NCBI GenBank assembly: GCA_015501605.1
Contig: JADNRZ010000009.1
Location: 1,550,001 to 1,614,000, forward strand
Length of the DNA: 64,000 bases
Reading direction: 5' to 3'
From: Panaeolus papilionaceus
Lineage: Eukaryota > Basidiomycota > Agaricomycetes > Agaricales
The notes below the pieces were generated by a model. That model was not told the origin of the DNA, ran no database searches, and saw nothing but the letters and a program-made list of their open reading frames with translations. Both the position numbers and the translations under genes were made by a program. Below are positions 13,233 to 25,768 of this stretch, piece after piece (the first letter of the stretch is position 1; each line of letters opens with the position of its first letter).

Positions 13233-13328
13233 ACGTTTGTAAATATTGTTTGCTGAACAGTCAGCGCTCTGCTCTCGAGCAAATTACTGCATCCAGACTC
13301 GTCTTCTTTTAATCCCACCATAGTCGTC

Positions 13329-14369
13329 ATGTCGAGCTTCGAGATCGACCTCAGCGGTTATCACAGGTATATACATATTGTATTCTCCGATACGCAGTTA
13401 CACACATGACTGATGCTATTGGTACCTCTCTCAGTTTTACTGGCATATCCGATTGGGGAGACCCAACCGGTTATATCACAATGAGGGCAACAGTCTTGCC
13501 CAGCGGTGTCGTTTATGGCGCAGGGACTACCACGCACGGTGCTGTAAGCAACTTAATCTGGTCAACGCGACATAAAAAACTCACCGTTCTGCTTTCAGTT
13601 CAAAATCTCTGGAGCCCTGATTGACAACGAGATTCGCTTCACCTTAAATTACAACATCAAGAGGTTAAAGTACATTGGAACGCGCCTCCAAGTAGTCCGC
13701 GGCAATGTTTTCCAGTTCGTCGGTGCATGGGGGTTCTGTCACCAAGAGCAAATCCTTGGTTATTTCTCAATGACTGGCCTTGCCACTGGTCTGTCTCCTC
13801 CCACTCATCCACTCGAAGGACACTGGTGCGTTAATCCGTGTACATATAACGTAAATACATGCTAATGAAGCAACATGTCCAGGGTGGGCGACTTGACGGA
13901 GGGCAGCGATGCTTCATCTCCGAAGCGCCGTCAGGCCGTTGTCGTATGCCTTCGACCTGGTGTAACATGGACGCCTACCAGCCCACTTGCCTCCATCATT
14001 GGTGCAGGTAACGACGAAGTTGGTACCTTCAAGATCAGTGGAAGTTGTAAGCTTGATGGATCCTGGGAAGTGGTCAAGTACTACGACTCCGGCGCTTTCT
14101 GGGACTACAAGGGCAAATTCGATGGAAACAACACTATTACAGGCCTTTGGAGCACAGTTAGCGGAGTTACTCGTGGAGCCTTCACACTTACCAAACAGCA
14201 GAAGCTTGATACGCTCATTTCTCAATCGAACATACCCCAGAGTGGTAACTATGGTGTTACACCACCTGCTACACTTGAGCCCACTCTTCAAGAGGCCGCC
14301 AACAATTATAATCAAGGGATACCTGGAGTATGTATACAATCTGTTAAAGCACCACTACGTAGTACTTGA
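13329..14369 (+). CDS. Hypothetical beta-rich fungal protein, paralogue B
   Basis: Start ATG at 13329 (MSSFEIDLSGYH). Exons join through introns starting at about 13367, 13542 and 13824, with acceptors CTCTCAG, CTTTCAG and TGTCCAG. The product aligns along its length with paralogue A: WKYIG/LKYIGTRL, VFQFVGAWG, the intron before VGN/VGD, DEVGTFKISG, WDYKGKFDGNNTITGLW, QKLDTLISQ, GVTPPATLEPTLQEAANNYNQGI. It differs by a short divergent stretch after VGD (TEGSDASSPKRRQ) in place of the NYFYGSN region of A, and by an unrelated C-terminal tail (after QGIPG) where A ends SQGFKS. The second intron uses a normal GT donor. Function is unknown; identity to A looks moderate, so the duplication is not recent. 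Confidence 0.78.
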
Positions 14370-16230
14370 TTAGTGTTATTTTGATTGGGATGTATAGAAA
14401 TAGGGGTGTGTGAAAGTTTGAAAGTTAAAGGTGAGAGAATTTGAACACGTAAGAGTAAAATACAGAGAAAATGAAGATAAAATTATTAGATTCGTGACAA
14501 TTGTGCATCCCGCACCAAGTGGGTATTGAATGAAGTGGGCGTTTTTCATGGGGTAAACCGAGCTGAGCACGACAGAAGCACGGTGGGTTAGAAAAGAATT
14601 CAAAAATAATTGATAGCTAGAAAATTGGTTGCGATGACGAGCTCATCGAGACACATCGGATGAGCGCGTGGCTGCATGAGAAGGGCATTTATTTTTGGGG
14701 ATTTTTCCCTGAACCCAAGGCTGAGAGTTGGCTAACTTGTCCTTGTATCTCATTTTTTGTCTTTGCTTCGTCCTGTTCTACTTCGTATTTTGTCATTTAG
14801 AGTGCATTCAACACATCCTTTCCCTTACCTTTCCGTCAACGCTCTATCTCTTGCAGACCCCGTTAAATTTACGTAGCTCATGCCCCTCTGCACTAGCATT
14901 TTTTGAGGAAGTCCATTTGAGTCTTTTACACGGCCAGCCTGCCAGTGCTTAAATTATAAATATAAATTTACATGGCTTCACTTTCCCTAGTATATCTCAA
15001 ATATCTCTCGCCCTTGCTCTACTAAGTCATTGATTTACTCGTTAATTTCCTTCGCTCATTCATAGGCTCCTGATGGTGCCGGGATGTGACATCCGAACGA
15101 GTTCGTTTTGTGCTCACCAGTATAATGGCAGTATTGCATGACTAATCAGCTAAGCATCCGAATTGGGAATTCGCCGAATCGTCGAACGCCGGAATTTCCA
15201 TGAATGAGATGTCCTCGTTTCAACCCTTTAGACTTGGTCTGATTGTGATTAAAAATGATGCAATCACAACTTTATGAACGCCTACGAGCAGGATGCAGAC
15301 ATCCATGTACTTTTTCATATTGCAACGATAGTGTACAGGATTACCCCCGTAGGACAAATGTCACTATTACTGATGATCGAATTGTGTGTTCGTAGTATGT
15401 ACCCCAGACGGGCAGTGATTGATCATCTCTAATTTTGGACCCTTGGATAAGATAAGTAGCTTAGCGCTTGTCTCTGACATGATTTTGATTGCTTAGCAGT
15501 GATCTCTCAATTCGAGAAGGCAGGGCTCCTTTCGAACATATTCAGCCTAATAAGTCGACTGATAACTTGAATCCAATTGATGAAGTCAGCCTTAGCACTT
15601 CGTGCATCCTACGAAGACCAAAAAACCTGACGTGTTACTACTATATAACTGATTTTTGTCCTTTATGTGGGCCGGTTTTGCAGCTTTGATGTGCTTGGTT
15701 AGCAATGTTCTGTATTGTTTTCATTGCTTTTCGTTGAACGCTGATACCGGAATTTGTTGCCATGTCTCTGCCATCTCGGACAAGGGGGGCGGCCACAGGC
15801 ATTGCTCCCCGCCTAGTGCCACACAGGCCTCGATACAGTCAAGCCTTTGATAAAATTGCAAGCAGATAATAAATCAACCACAGCTCTCGTGTGTTCAAGA
15901 AATATGCGACCTCTCAAATCTTCTCGGTCGGCGAACAAGTTTATGCAGTAAGGACTCGTTTGATGCCGACCATTTGTTGGAAGGTGGTATCGAATTGGAA
16001 GATCACTTCAAAATTCATGAAACGCAGGGTGCAGGGTCACCAACAATAATTAGTGATTTGAAAGTTCAGTCGCCAAGCTATCTGTCCGCAGCTCTCTTGG
16101 CATCATCCCCACCATGGACGCCCGATGGGATTTATGTCAAAACACCATCAAAACGCGACTTGGTTGGTATAAGTAAAAGAGCTGAAAGTTAGGATTCAAC
16201 CTCGTAGTTCTCTCACCCGTATCTCCCGAC
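14370..16230. other. Intergenic region
   Basis: This 1.86-kb stretch holds no gene I can support. The best ORF (about 14728-14952) is a hydrophobic, low-complexity reading frame with no neighbours in frame. The region contains the second copy of the dispersed repeat (15160-15210). Confidence 0.45.
15160..15210 (-). repeat. Dispersed repeat fragment, copy 2
   Basis: Reverse-complement partner of 8282-8332. Shared blocks are ATCTCATTC, TGGAAATTCCG, TTCG and ATTCGGCGAATT, with a one-base indel between them. Confidence 0.55.
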
Positions 16231-17028
16231 ATGCTCGTCATTTCCCCCTTGGTTGCCGTTTCACTCTCATTTTTGCAGTTGGTACCTTCGGCCCAGGCTA
16301 ATAGCAGTCCGTGCTCATTCTTCCGTAAATTATAATTTTCATTTGGCTAAGTCAACTTCCAGGCGCTATTCAATGTGGCACTCTTCCGTGGTCCCATTCC
16401 ATGCCGTTGCCTAGTAGTGGGCTTCCTCAGAATGTCACTTCCACACGGCCACCTGGCCTTACTATCCCAACGGACTGCGGTGAGTTTTGATACTATACAG
16501 GGGGTTTGGGACGATATCTGAATAAAATATAACCTTAATCAGGAAATCCTGCCAACGTCACCTCGATCTCTGTTACATCCAGGCCTATTAGTACTACCGG
16601 TGAGTCTATCCGTGAATTAAAAGTTGGAGTATGCTTAACTATGAGTACACAGTCCCACATACAACTAGACGAGAGCCCACCACTACAGTCCGCTCAAATA
16701 CGACGACCCCGGTCCCAACTTCGATCATTCAAACCAGCACTCGTATGTTGCAATCTATCTCTTTAAGCGGCTCATTTATAAACTAACCTTATCCAAACCC
16801 CCAGCTGTATCTATTACACCATCTACCACTCCTTCCGCAACTGTGCCAACTAGCAGCCCTCCTGCTTCCGCTCCTCCAGGGTCTGATACAAGCCTAGGAG
16901 GAGACGACAACAATAATACGAATCCTCCTCCGAACCCCACTGGTGCAGCTGACGTCCTTTCCGCTAGCATTACTGGCGCTTTGCTCGGTTCTATCTCCAT
17001 AGGAATGCTACTGGCCCACGTACTGTAG
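16231..17028 (+). CDS. Small secreted Ser/Thr-rich GPI-anchored-type wall protein
   Basis: Five exons. Exon 1 (16231-16306) encodes a signal peptide, MLVISPLVAVSLSFLQLVPSA then QA; phase-1 introns follow with donors GTCCGT, GTGAGT, GTGAGT and GTATGT. The mature part has two cysteines (IQCGTLPW and PTDCGNP), then a long Thr/Ser/Pro-rich stalk with N-glycosylation sequons. The C-terminus is a GPI-type signal: a small-residue region before a hydrophobic tail (SITGALLGSISIGMLLAHVL). About 190 residues after splicing. Likely an O-mannosylated cell-surface or wall protein. No enzyme domain; family not recognised. Confidence 0.72.
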
Positions 17029-17573
17029 TCAATTTTTAGAAATAGTGCGCTCACTCAAACTTCACCAATCCCCTCCATGAAGTGGCTCGTTTAGGTACCA
17101 GGATACCACAAATAGCCCTTGCATTTATATTTATTTATCTTTAAATTACGCTAAATAGTCTTATGGGATCTCATTGCCAACTTAGACCCCATTTACGCAA
17201 AATAAAAGAACTCAGCGCCTTTCATCGCTCAAGCGCTGGAACTTAGGCGCTTGGTGTGGAAATACACACGTGACCTGTAAGCAGTCCCGATCCGGTCGAC
17301 CGCACGAGCTCATTCAATGATTCATTGTCAATTCATTGTGTCATTCAAACGACGTGCACGGTGGCCTTACTTGCAACGAAGCCTTGATATTTTCTACATA
17401 TGCAAACCTGATCGATATCTGAATTACTTCAGTTACGCTGACAGGCTCAGGTCCGATTCCCCCTTTTACTATGGTTGGTTTGCCATGCTGAAGACTGCAG
17501 TCAGCGACGATTTCCAACAATTGACATTGTCAATACCCGATAATAAACCAATTTCACGGGTGCAGGATTAAAG
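17029..17573. other. Intergenic region upstream of the WDR7-like gene
   Basis: No supported gene. An ORF at 17317-17571 stops two bases before the next ATG and lacks family features. It could contain an unrecognised 5' exon of the WD40 gene, whose N-terminus looks short for the family. Confidence 0.4.
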
Positions 17574-20500
17574 ATGACATTCCCTACCTCTAGTAACTTC
17601 GGCATTGCCCTGACATTCTCAAACACACTTCAAGATGTTCAAGCCACCAATTTGTCCAAGCCCAGCTCCCCAATGAGCGTGGTGGAGAAGTGGGGTTCCT
17701 CAAATCAGCAAGGGGATGCCGAAGATAACTGTGGGGGGATCATATGTGGGGGTATAGATGGGGCCCTTTATGTCTTTTGCCCTCAGCCTTCGCATTCCAC
17801 ATCATCAGGGGACTCCTCCAGGGTGGCATTCCCAGTTATAGCGTCGCCTCCAACGCTTTCTAGTGCTTCTTCTAGATCTTCATCTGCTCAACGTATAACA
17901 AGACCCAACTCATCAAACAGCTATACAAACCCCCGGTCTCCAAAGTTCGCCATGTCAGCCAGGCCTCGCGTTGTTTCAGGACTCACTACAGAAGCAGTGG
18001 AAGCACCCAGAAATTATGTAGATTTTGAGGATGAGCCGGACAAGTTAAAGGATATTCTCAAGGGGCGTGCACCTCGAGAAAAGCACCATCTTTCCGAGAC
18101 ATCAAGTTCTACCGAGAAAAGCAACAAGCTCTCAGTTACCATGGTTCCTTCAGATAAACGGAGAAGTCTTTCTAGGTCCCTTCTCTCTACAGCCAAAGCA
18201 ACCCAAAGTAGTCTTCCTGCATCACCGCGCTCCACAGGGAGCTCTATTCCGGATTCAAAGCCACTGCAACCTGCTGATGTGCTACAACCTTGGACAATTT
18301 TATGCCAGTCCATTCCATCTATTCCTAGTCTTTCTAGCTGTGTTACATCGATTCAGTTTCTCGATGACACCTACGCCGCGGTACTAGTAGAAGCAGGGTG
18401 AGTCCTGCTCTACACGACGATTTTAAAGCTTACAAATATCTACAGGGTGGTCTATGTTATCTCAATAAACGATGGTTCTTATGTCTGCTCGTTTGATCTG
18501 ACAGAAGCTAGTACCTCAGACTCAACAGCCGGTGAAGCGACGAAGGCCCTGGAGAAATGGAACTGGTATTGTCTTTCCACAAGGATTCTTCGATTAAAAG
18601 GGCAGCCGACTATATTTCTCATTGCGACTGGCGCATTGGAGATGAATACAATAACGGCAGACGGGACATCTGAACTATCTCAATCAATCGTCCTGGAATT
18701 TTTATACGCGCCTTCAGACCCGATTCTTGCGCAAGTAGGTCACTGGGACTTCACTGGGTCACCCCAAGGTCATGACACTGTTATTAGGGCGAATGGTATG
18801 CTTTATCACCTATCCTGTGGCGTGTTTCGCTGACGCGTACAGCAGAAGAGCTTCAGCTATTTTACGTCAATCACGAAGGCCACTTGTTGACGCGGGATCT
18901 TGCAGAGCGTCCGTTCCCATCCGCAGTTGTTTCCAAGTCGTCTAGTGAACACGATGTCCACCATCATACACATCTCTCTATCCCAAACCCTTTCAAGGGA
19001 ATAACCTCTCGATCCAGCGAGCACTTAGTGGCAACACCAAGCCCTGGAACTAACGTGAATTTAACACTTGAGCTTTCTGACCCACAAGACTTGGGCCCAC
19101 TCATCCCATGCGCAAATATCACTGGTCTACGAACTATACGAACTCACGACGCAGTGCTTGGACTGGTCTGGTCAGATGGTATCTTTACTGTACGTTTCTT
19201 TCCAAGTCTTTGGTCTGCTGGCTCAGTTTGTCTCAGGTGTTTGAATATCGCAAAGGCACTCTGCATGTGATGTCAACGCTCGATCTAGACGATGTAAAAC
19301 AAGCTATCTGGATTGACAGGACCAGTTTCAGCGTCGCGTATACAGTACGTTGACACTGTACTCTGCTGGCGTTCTCTGAACTTGTTGCAGGGCAAGGTGG
19401 AAGTATATCGACTTCACCACGTTGATGCTGATTCCAACGCCATACCCCCATCACCCGCTAACCCAGCGGCACAATCCAACATTGTGTACGTTATTGTTGT
19501 ATTGTTACACAATGCTATGTTCTAATATGCTATACAGGCCAGAGCTTGTCCGTTTAGTAACAGTGGAACCTCATGATGCAATCAAGCTTTCGCATGACTG
19601 TGTGGTAGTCACCACCAGCGAACGGGGTCACCACAAGCTGGTCGTGTATCCCCTCTACGATTCCAACGAATCCCAGTGTCCCTACAGTTCACCCACCGTC
19701 ATCTGGGACTTTGGTCCTGCCAAGGACATATTGAATTGCACGGCTGCATTACCTCTCGATACCGAGCACATTGTGTATGGATATTGTACGCCATATTTAC
19801 TCCTAGACTCCAGGTTTTCTACTGACAATCATTATAGCGGATGGAAGACTACGTCAGTACTCATTGAGTCAACTTGTTGCACAAGTAGAGGACCCAGGCA
19901 CAACAATGGTCCCCCAAAGGTTATCAAACCCACCGATGGACGGCTATTTGGTCGGGTTGCATGTCGTCCAAAACCCACGGACGAAAGAGAACTTGATTGT
20001 TGGCGGGGCAGATGACGGCTCCATAGTTTTGTGGTCTACGCAGTTAGTAATCAGGTACTGTTTCTTACCCTCTTTTCTCATCTCACGATCTAGCACATTT
20101 CAAGTGGTTGCTCGCTGGAACTTGTTTATTGCCCCTCTGGCACACGTCGTTCAATTTATACAGGAACAGACAGGACCCCTTCGTGGGTGCGCACTCTGTA
20201 TATCTCAGGACGGAACAATTGCGGTTATCGTGATAGACGGACCACACTTGTAAGAACTAGTCTCCCTTCCAAACCAGGGCCCGCGACTGATATTTAAATT
20301 AGCCTTCACTTGATCCCTGGTTCCCCGTCTCCTCTGAAACGAATATGTCTTGGTGGTGACAACCTTATGCTGATCTACGCCAACAAGCGCGCACGATTGT
20401 GGGACGCTCAAACCAAAGAGCTATGGAGATCGATGGGCATAGACAAAGCAGAAGAAATGCTGGCACAAGGAGGCTGGCGTCAATTGTAAGAATTTCTGAG

Positions 20501-22693
20501 TTCTCTGTGCCAACACTCTGAAGCCTCATCTGTCGACAGGGACATCAATCACGACAGGTGTCTCCCGCATTCGCCATGGATCCCAACATCTCCCATATCA
20601 CATTCTAGAACAGCAGGTGAGCTGAGTGGCAGGCTGATAGATGAACAAAACTGACTGGTTGGCAGTATCTACTCTAAGATTTAACTTGGAGCAGTTCGTC
20701 CTGGAATCAATCGCGATAACAAAAACGATAAGCACCAATAAAAATGAGATAAAAGAGATCTTATCCACGCTCGAGAAACTTCGACAAATGCTGTCTATGA
20801 TTCTGACGCCTGGGTTGAACGATGCAATTGATTCCATTTGTTATGAAAAATTAAAAGTGCAACCCTCTTCGGCCTCGTTTGGTTACTCAAGGTAATACAA
20901 AACTGCGATTCAACTACCACGACTCACCTTAAAATAGCTCCTATATAACGACCATATACCCAACCACGACACCAGCTGAAACATGGTGTATCTCGGGAAA
21001 AGCCACTGCATCTCGTGCGCTCGCAGTCATTGCTGTGCTCCGCGCCATGAGTTTATTTGAAGGTCATGGTACATCACTCATCTTTGGTTAAAATACTGAT
21101 GTTTTTTATTTTATTTTATTTTTTTAGAATTGACTGAACCAGCCAATGTCGTCAGTATGTTCTATTCAACATCACTGCGAAATTATGTGGGACCGCAGTA
21201 TCAACCACCTTGTCTCGAGTTCCTTGGGAAAATGTGGTTTGAAGCGTCAGGTGCTTAATGTGTTTATGTTGGTGGTGTAATCACACCTTGCTCAGGCTTT
21301 ATTTCAGTGGAGCTACGACAATCGATTCACGCACTCTTCGACGCCAGCGTCAGTGCCTTGTCAGACGAAGAAGCGTTGAAAATTACAGAAGTTTGGCAAC
21401 ACCAAGGTTGGTCCAAGTGCCTGAGCCCACAGTCATCGGCTAATCAGACGCATGCGTTTTTTTATGCAGTTCCGACACTCCAACCCGAAGCTGAGAAAGA
21501 ATCAACGACAGCTGCTCTTGGACTGTTTATCTGTGGCTGTGTGGCATCAGAAAAATATAGCTTGCTTTCCACCAAGTGAGCTCCTCTTGCGCATGTGCAG
21601 ACATGACCCTGATCAGTTGTTTTTATGTTTCTGCAGTGCTTTGACGGATATATCCAAATCCATTAGCCTTTATCTCCACGACGAGAAATCTATTTACAGA
21701 GTTCTGGCGATTGACCTTTGTTCCCGTGGATTTCATGTATGGCAGCATTATATCGACTCTCTCGAAATTCTTCGATCCCTTATCAACCTCGCCACTAACA
21801 TGAAGAAAGACGGCATATCTACCCAAAATGTAGCCGCGCAAGCTCGGCAATCCGTCCTTTCCATTGCATCCAGCAATATGCCCTTGCTCATGGGTACACT
21901 GTGCTTGGATATTCTGTCTCCACCTACCGTGGAACATAGGCGTTCAGTACTTCAGATTGTAGCGTTTTTAATACGAAAGGTATACGGAATCTGACTTCAA
22001 TATTCTTTATACTCATTTCCCCTGTCACTTCTAGCGCCCTTACGTCCTTCAATCCCATTTACCCCGCTTGATCGAAGCGGTCGTGAAGTCACTGGATCCT
22101 AACTCCACTACTAACCGCGATCTCATCCTCGAAAGTGCAACAGAAATCATTGGCTTCGTCGTAAAAACGTAAGAGATTTTGCGCTCTAACTGACTATGCT
22201 TACTGACGGTATCGCTTCTAGTTTCCCCTCAGTCGATTTCCACATGGCTTCACAGCGCCTCGCTGTTGGCACAAACGAGGGTGCCATCATTATGTATGAC
22301 CTGAAAACGGCAATAAGATTATATGTCCTGGAAGGCCACAAGAAGCCTATCACTGCCTGCAGCTTCTCCCCAGATGGTCGCAGATTGGTGACCCTGTCGC
22401 TGAAAGAATCAGTTCTTCTTGTTTGGAAGGTCGGGACGAGCTTTGTTAGTTTCTTCAACCCAGGAGCTCCACCACGTCAGGGTCATGGTGGGTCGCAACC
22501 GTTCAAGACGTTGAATTTCGGAATTGGACCGGACTGTAAGTTTTTTTAGCAATGTTTGAATTTCGCAGCATCTAATACACTCAAAGCGGACATGACAACT
22601 GCAGAAACTCTAGACCTGGTGCGTGTGGAATGGGTCGCAGAGCGGACGGTCAGGATCATGATCCGTCCAAATGTTTTTACATTTAGCACTTAA
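17574..22693 (+). CDS. WD40 protein of the WDR7 / rabconnectin-3 beta type
   Basis: A large gene of at least 15 exons. N-terminal part: WD-like strands (GGIICGGIDGALYVF), a Ser/Pro-rich linker (about residues 70-240), then more blades (VVYVISINDGSYVCSFD; LIVGGADDGSIVLWST; CISQDGTIAVIV). The middle is alpha-helical (RFNLEQFVLESIAI; the 21450-21980 exon with a HEAT-like LSIASSNMPLLMGTLCLDIL). The C-terminus has two more WD blades: VDFHMASQRLAVGTNEGAIIMYDL, split by its central dipeptide AV, and GHKKPITACSFSPDGRRLVT ending LLVWK, then RVEWVAERTVRIMI before the stop. This blades-helices-blades plan and the last blades resemble WDR7/rabconnectin-3 beta, which pairs with the DMXL/Rav1 protein to control V-ATPase assembly. 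That role is family knowledge. Start at 17574 (MTFPTSSNF); the N-terminal propeller looks shorter than in animal WDR7. Confidence 0.72.
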
Positions 22694-22759
22694 ACTACTT
22701 AACCTTTCACCTTTACAATTCTTTACCTTATCGTGTACTATGTTGCGGACATTCTACAT

Positions 22760-25123
22760 TTAACTGGTACATTGACCGTTGCGCAATGCACACCATTCTG
22801 GTTGCAGGGCGATAGCGTTGATTCCCCGTTGCACCATTCGGTACCTCAGGTCATGAATGCGAGGAAGTGCATTGACGACATTGCGTGCAGTTCCATCTGG
22901 GTATTTAGCACCAGTCCAGAAAATCTTGAAAACGGTAAGAGGCAGAAGGTAGACAGGAAGTATGAAGTGATTACCTCTGCAGAAACAGCTGCTCGTGGCC
23001 AGGCAATATTGTCGAGGTTTTGAGGCGATGATTGCTCCGTCCACAAAAGTTGCTGGCCTGAGGGAAAGTCGATCTTCAGCACCGAGATGAGCAATTAAAT
23101 TGACATGGGTTACCTCCAAGCACGAGAGATGTCTGACTGGAACTCAGGCTCGCCAAGGGATTGAAGGTGTATGCCTAAGGAGGGGGATTTTTCATATGAT
23201 TGGAAAGATCGGACTGTAAATGATATAACCTTTTGCCAGCCTTTGAAGGGGTCACACCAGCTATTGCTATAAAATTTCGTCAGAAAACGGTGGACAGAAG
23301 CAGCGAAAATTTCAGACATACCCAGATGGGTTGTTTCCAATCCACTCGCCCCCTCCACAATCCTGAGTGGATAATTGTTTAGTAACAGGACGACCCAATA
23401 AGAAAACGGAACGAATTCAACCCACCAGATAAAAATAGTCGGATGGTGCGTGAACCACTCGGAACCCTTTCGCAGCGACGGCTGCCGCGTTTTGTGAGGA
23501 AATCCAGACCCTAAGAGCATCCTATCAGCGCGAAGAAGTATGTAACAACGCACGGCAACCCACATGACTACAGTATCTTTTCCAAGGGTGACGGTGTGTT
23601 CTAACGCCATTTCTAGAGACCCAATGCACGTATGTAAAAATCGACGACCTGAAAAAGTGAAGGGGAAATCTTTACCTTCCCAAACAACAGGCGTCTTCCC
23701 CAACTTCCTGAGTGCACCATGAGTCGCTTGCGTGAATACATTCAAAGCCTGTTCCAGTGTTCTACCAGTGCTCTTTAAATCGGCCTGTGTCTGGGAGTCT
23801 TGAGCATAACAATTCGTGTTAAGCTCATCGCCTCCTGTTCCGAATAGCTTGGACGGTAGAGTGCCAGCAACAGCAGAGAGTACACTGACGGTGAAGTTGG
23901 TCGTAGCAGCGTTTGCGAGGCGGAGTTGTCCTGCAGGCGGTTCGTTTGCAAAGTTACCCCATGGGGTCGCTTGGGCACAAGCAATGTGCTCGGGGTGGGA
24001 GTTGGCGATAATCGCAGTGTGCCCTGGTGTATCAATTTCCTATAAGAGTTTTGGGCCTCGTTATATCCACGCATAATGAGATGGAGATTTACCACCAGAA
24101 CGTCGATTCCTCGCTGTCGCACCAAAAAAAGATCAGAAAGTGCACCAATAGATGATAAGTAGACTTACTTCTCCAGCATATCGAACGATGTCACTGATGT
24201 CGTCAGTGGTGTATATTTGTCCTTCACTATAGGCACCCTTCTGGGAAAGTTCTGGGAAGCCAGGTACTGTCAGAGGGAAGCTTTGCGAGTCCACAATGTG
24301 CCAATGAAATTGGCTCATCTGTAGAAAATATTCACTAGGTTTACGGGTGATCATGTTTATATGTGTGGCGACAATCAGACCTTGACCATGCTCATAGCAT
24401 CAAGAGTCCGCTTGATATCGTCCACACCAAAGCTAGGCCATCTATCTGAGTCGTGCGTCGATGTAAAAGAGAAGAAAATACTCACAAATTACGAGCAGTA
24501 TCAAGCATGAACCCTCTGTACGGCTAATAGACAATAAGATCAAGTTTCTCGATTCATGTCACAGAACTTACGAAGGCAGGAGAGTCATTGGTTATTTGAA
24601 CGGGTGCTTGATAAATGTATACAACGCCTTGACCGTCGTCATAAAACAGTTGCTCAAACGTGGTCAGACCGCGAAACAAGCCCAAGCTGGAGTTAGACGA
24701 AATGACAGCAGAACCTGAATTAGTGCTGGGGATGGTTAAAGAATAGACTTCGCTTCTGCTGGCAATGTCTTTCGTAATTTCCTGCATAATGGAGGCGGGC
24801 GCGGTGGCAGTAGAGGTGTGTTCGAGAATGAGTTTTGCCAATACTGGGGCACTAGCAAGATGGCTTCTATCACTGCTGCCTCGGCCAACAACTAGCCTTT
24901 GAAGCTTGTCTGAGCGCAGACGTTCGCTCGAGCGAGAAATTGCTTGCATCAAGTCCTGTGGAAAGTTAGTACTACCATGGATTTCGACCCTAAAATCAGA
25001 CGCCAGAGTGACATATGTGGTGCCAGTCTGTAGGGAGCGCGGCATCGGCCAGAGAGCAAGTGCTACATGGGATATGTAAAGCAGGTATGCAGAAACCAGG
25101 AAGACTCGGTTGGGTAAAGTCAT
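22760..25123 (-). CDS. Secreted beta-N-acetylhexosaminidase (glycoside hydrolase family 20)
   Basis: Start at 25123: MTLPNRVFLVSAYLLYISH is a signal peptide, followed by the zincin-like N-domain opening ALWPMPRSLQTG. The catalytic domain is recovered by splicing about 11 exons: PYRGFMLDTARN, FHWHIVDSQSFPL, YAGERGIDVLVEIDTPGHT, the acid/base pair in GGDELN, TPVVWE, CGGGEWIGNNPSG, WTEQS and a C-terminal WTGAKYPDGTARN...RGINAIALQPEWC. All hallmark GH20 residues (DE pair, catalytic-pocket Trps) are present, and the stop at 22760 follows CALRNGQCTS. The enzyme removes terminal GlcNAc/GalNAc, here most likely from chitin oligomers in wall turnover or nutrition. It is convergent with the WDR7-like gene, whose stop is only about 65 bp away. 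Confidence 0.93.
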
Positions 25124-25768
25124 GCTTTTTGGGGGGGCGGTAGAGGTGCAGAGGAGGGGGATTTATGGGATTTCGTTGTCTGCATTCGATTGAAGAAGCC
25201 AAGTTACTTCGTCATCAAATCAATTCTATACGTACTTAGGAAGTCTTTTTATTATTGGAACTTTTATAGTAAGAACCTTTGGATATGCATCGATGTCAGA
25301 TAGTTCCGACCTTTTATTGGCGCAGCTACATCTCAGTGATAGTTAAATCCGACGAGTCTTAACTGCGCAGCATTCCTTATAGATGGAACGTTGTGGATTC
25401 CCAAAGGTGCCATACTGCCCCCAACTTCGAGATACCTTACAATCAATCTGAAATCCAGGACAGTCCAGGACCCCCAGAGACGATATCCACTGATAAAGGA
25501 GATAATTGTTTCCCTGAAGGGAGCGAAGCAAGAATCAGAGCGATGGCGTGGCAACAAAATACTGGCGGGTTATTTCTGAAGCACTCTAAATCAGGGGAAG
25601 AAGTGTAAGAACTTGGAGAGTTTGCAAAGAGTTTGAAGAAGAAAAGTTGAATTCTATTCTCCCAGGGGCAGGAAGTGTCACGCGGACAGTCTCGTCAATT
25701 ACGCACACGTGGTCGCGATTCACAATTTCACACAGCCACAGCAATTCACTCCTTACCACCGTTCTACG
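25124..25768. other. Intergenic, divergent promoter region
   Basis: The 645 bp lie between the hexosaminidase (minus) and the coiled-coil gene (plus). Overlapping ORFs on both strands near 25340-25610 have no coding character. Confidence 0.45.

Larger units (their letters stand above)
10788..13328. other. Intergenic region between divergent paralogues
   Basis: This 2.5-kb spacer holds the two promoters at its ends. In between I see only short ORFs without coding character on either strand, and no recognisable transposon or RNA gene. It is long for this window and may hide a decayed copy or element. Confidence 0.45.

Noticed and set aside
17317..17571. ORF just before the WDR7-like gene
   Set aside because: Stops before the next ATG, no family pattern, not joined by a clear splice site.
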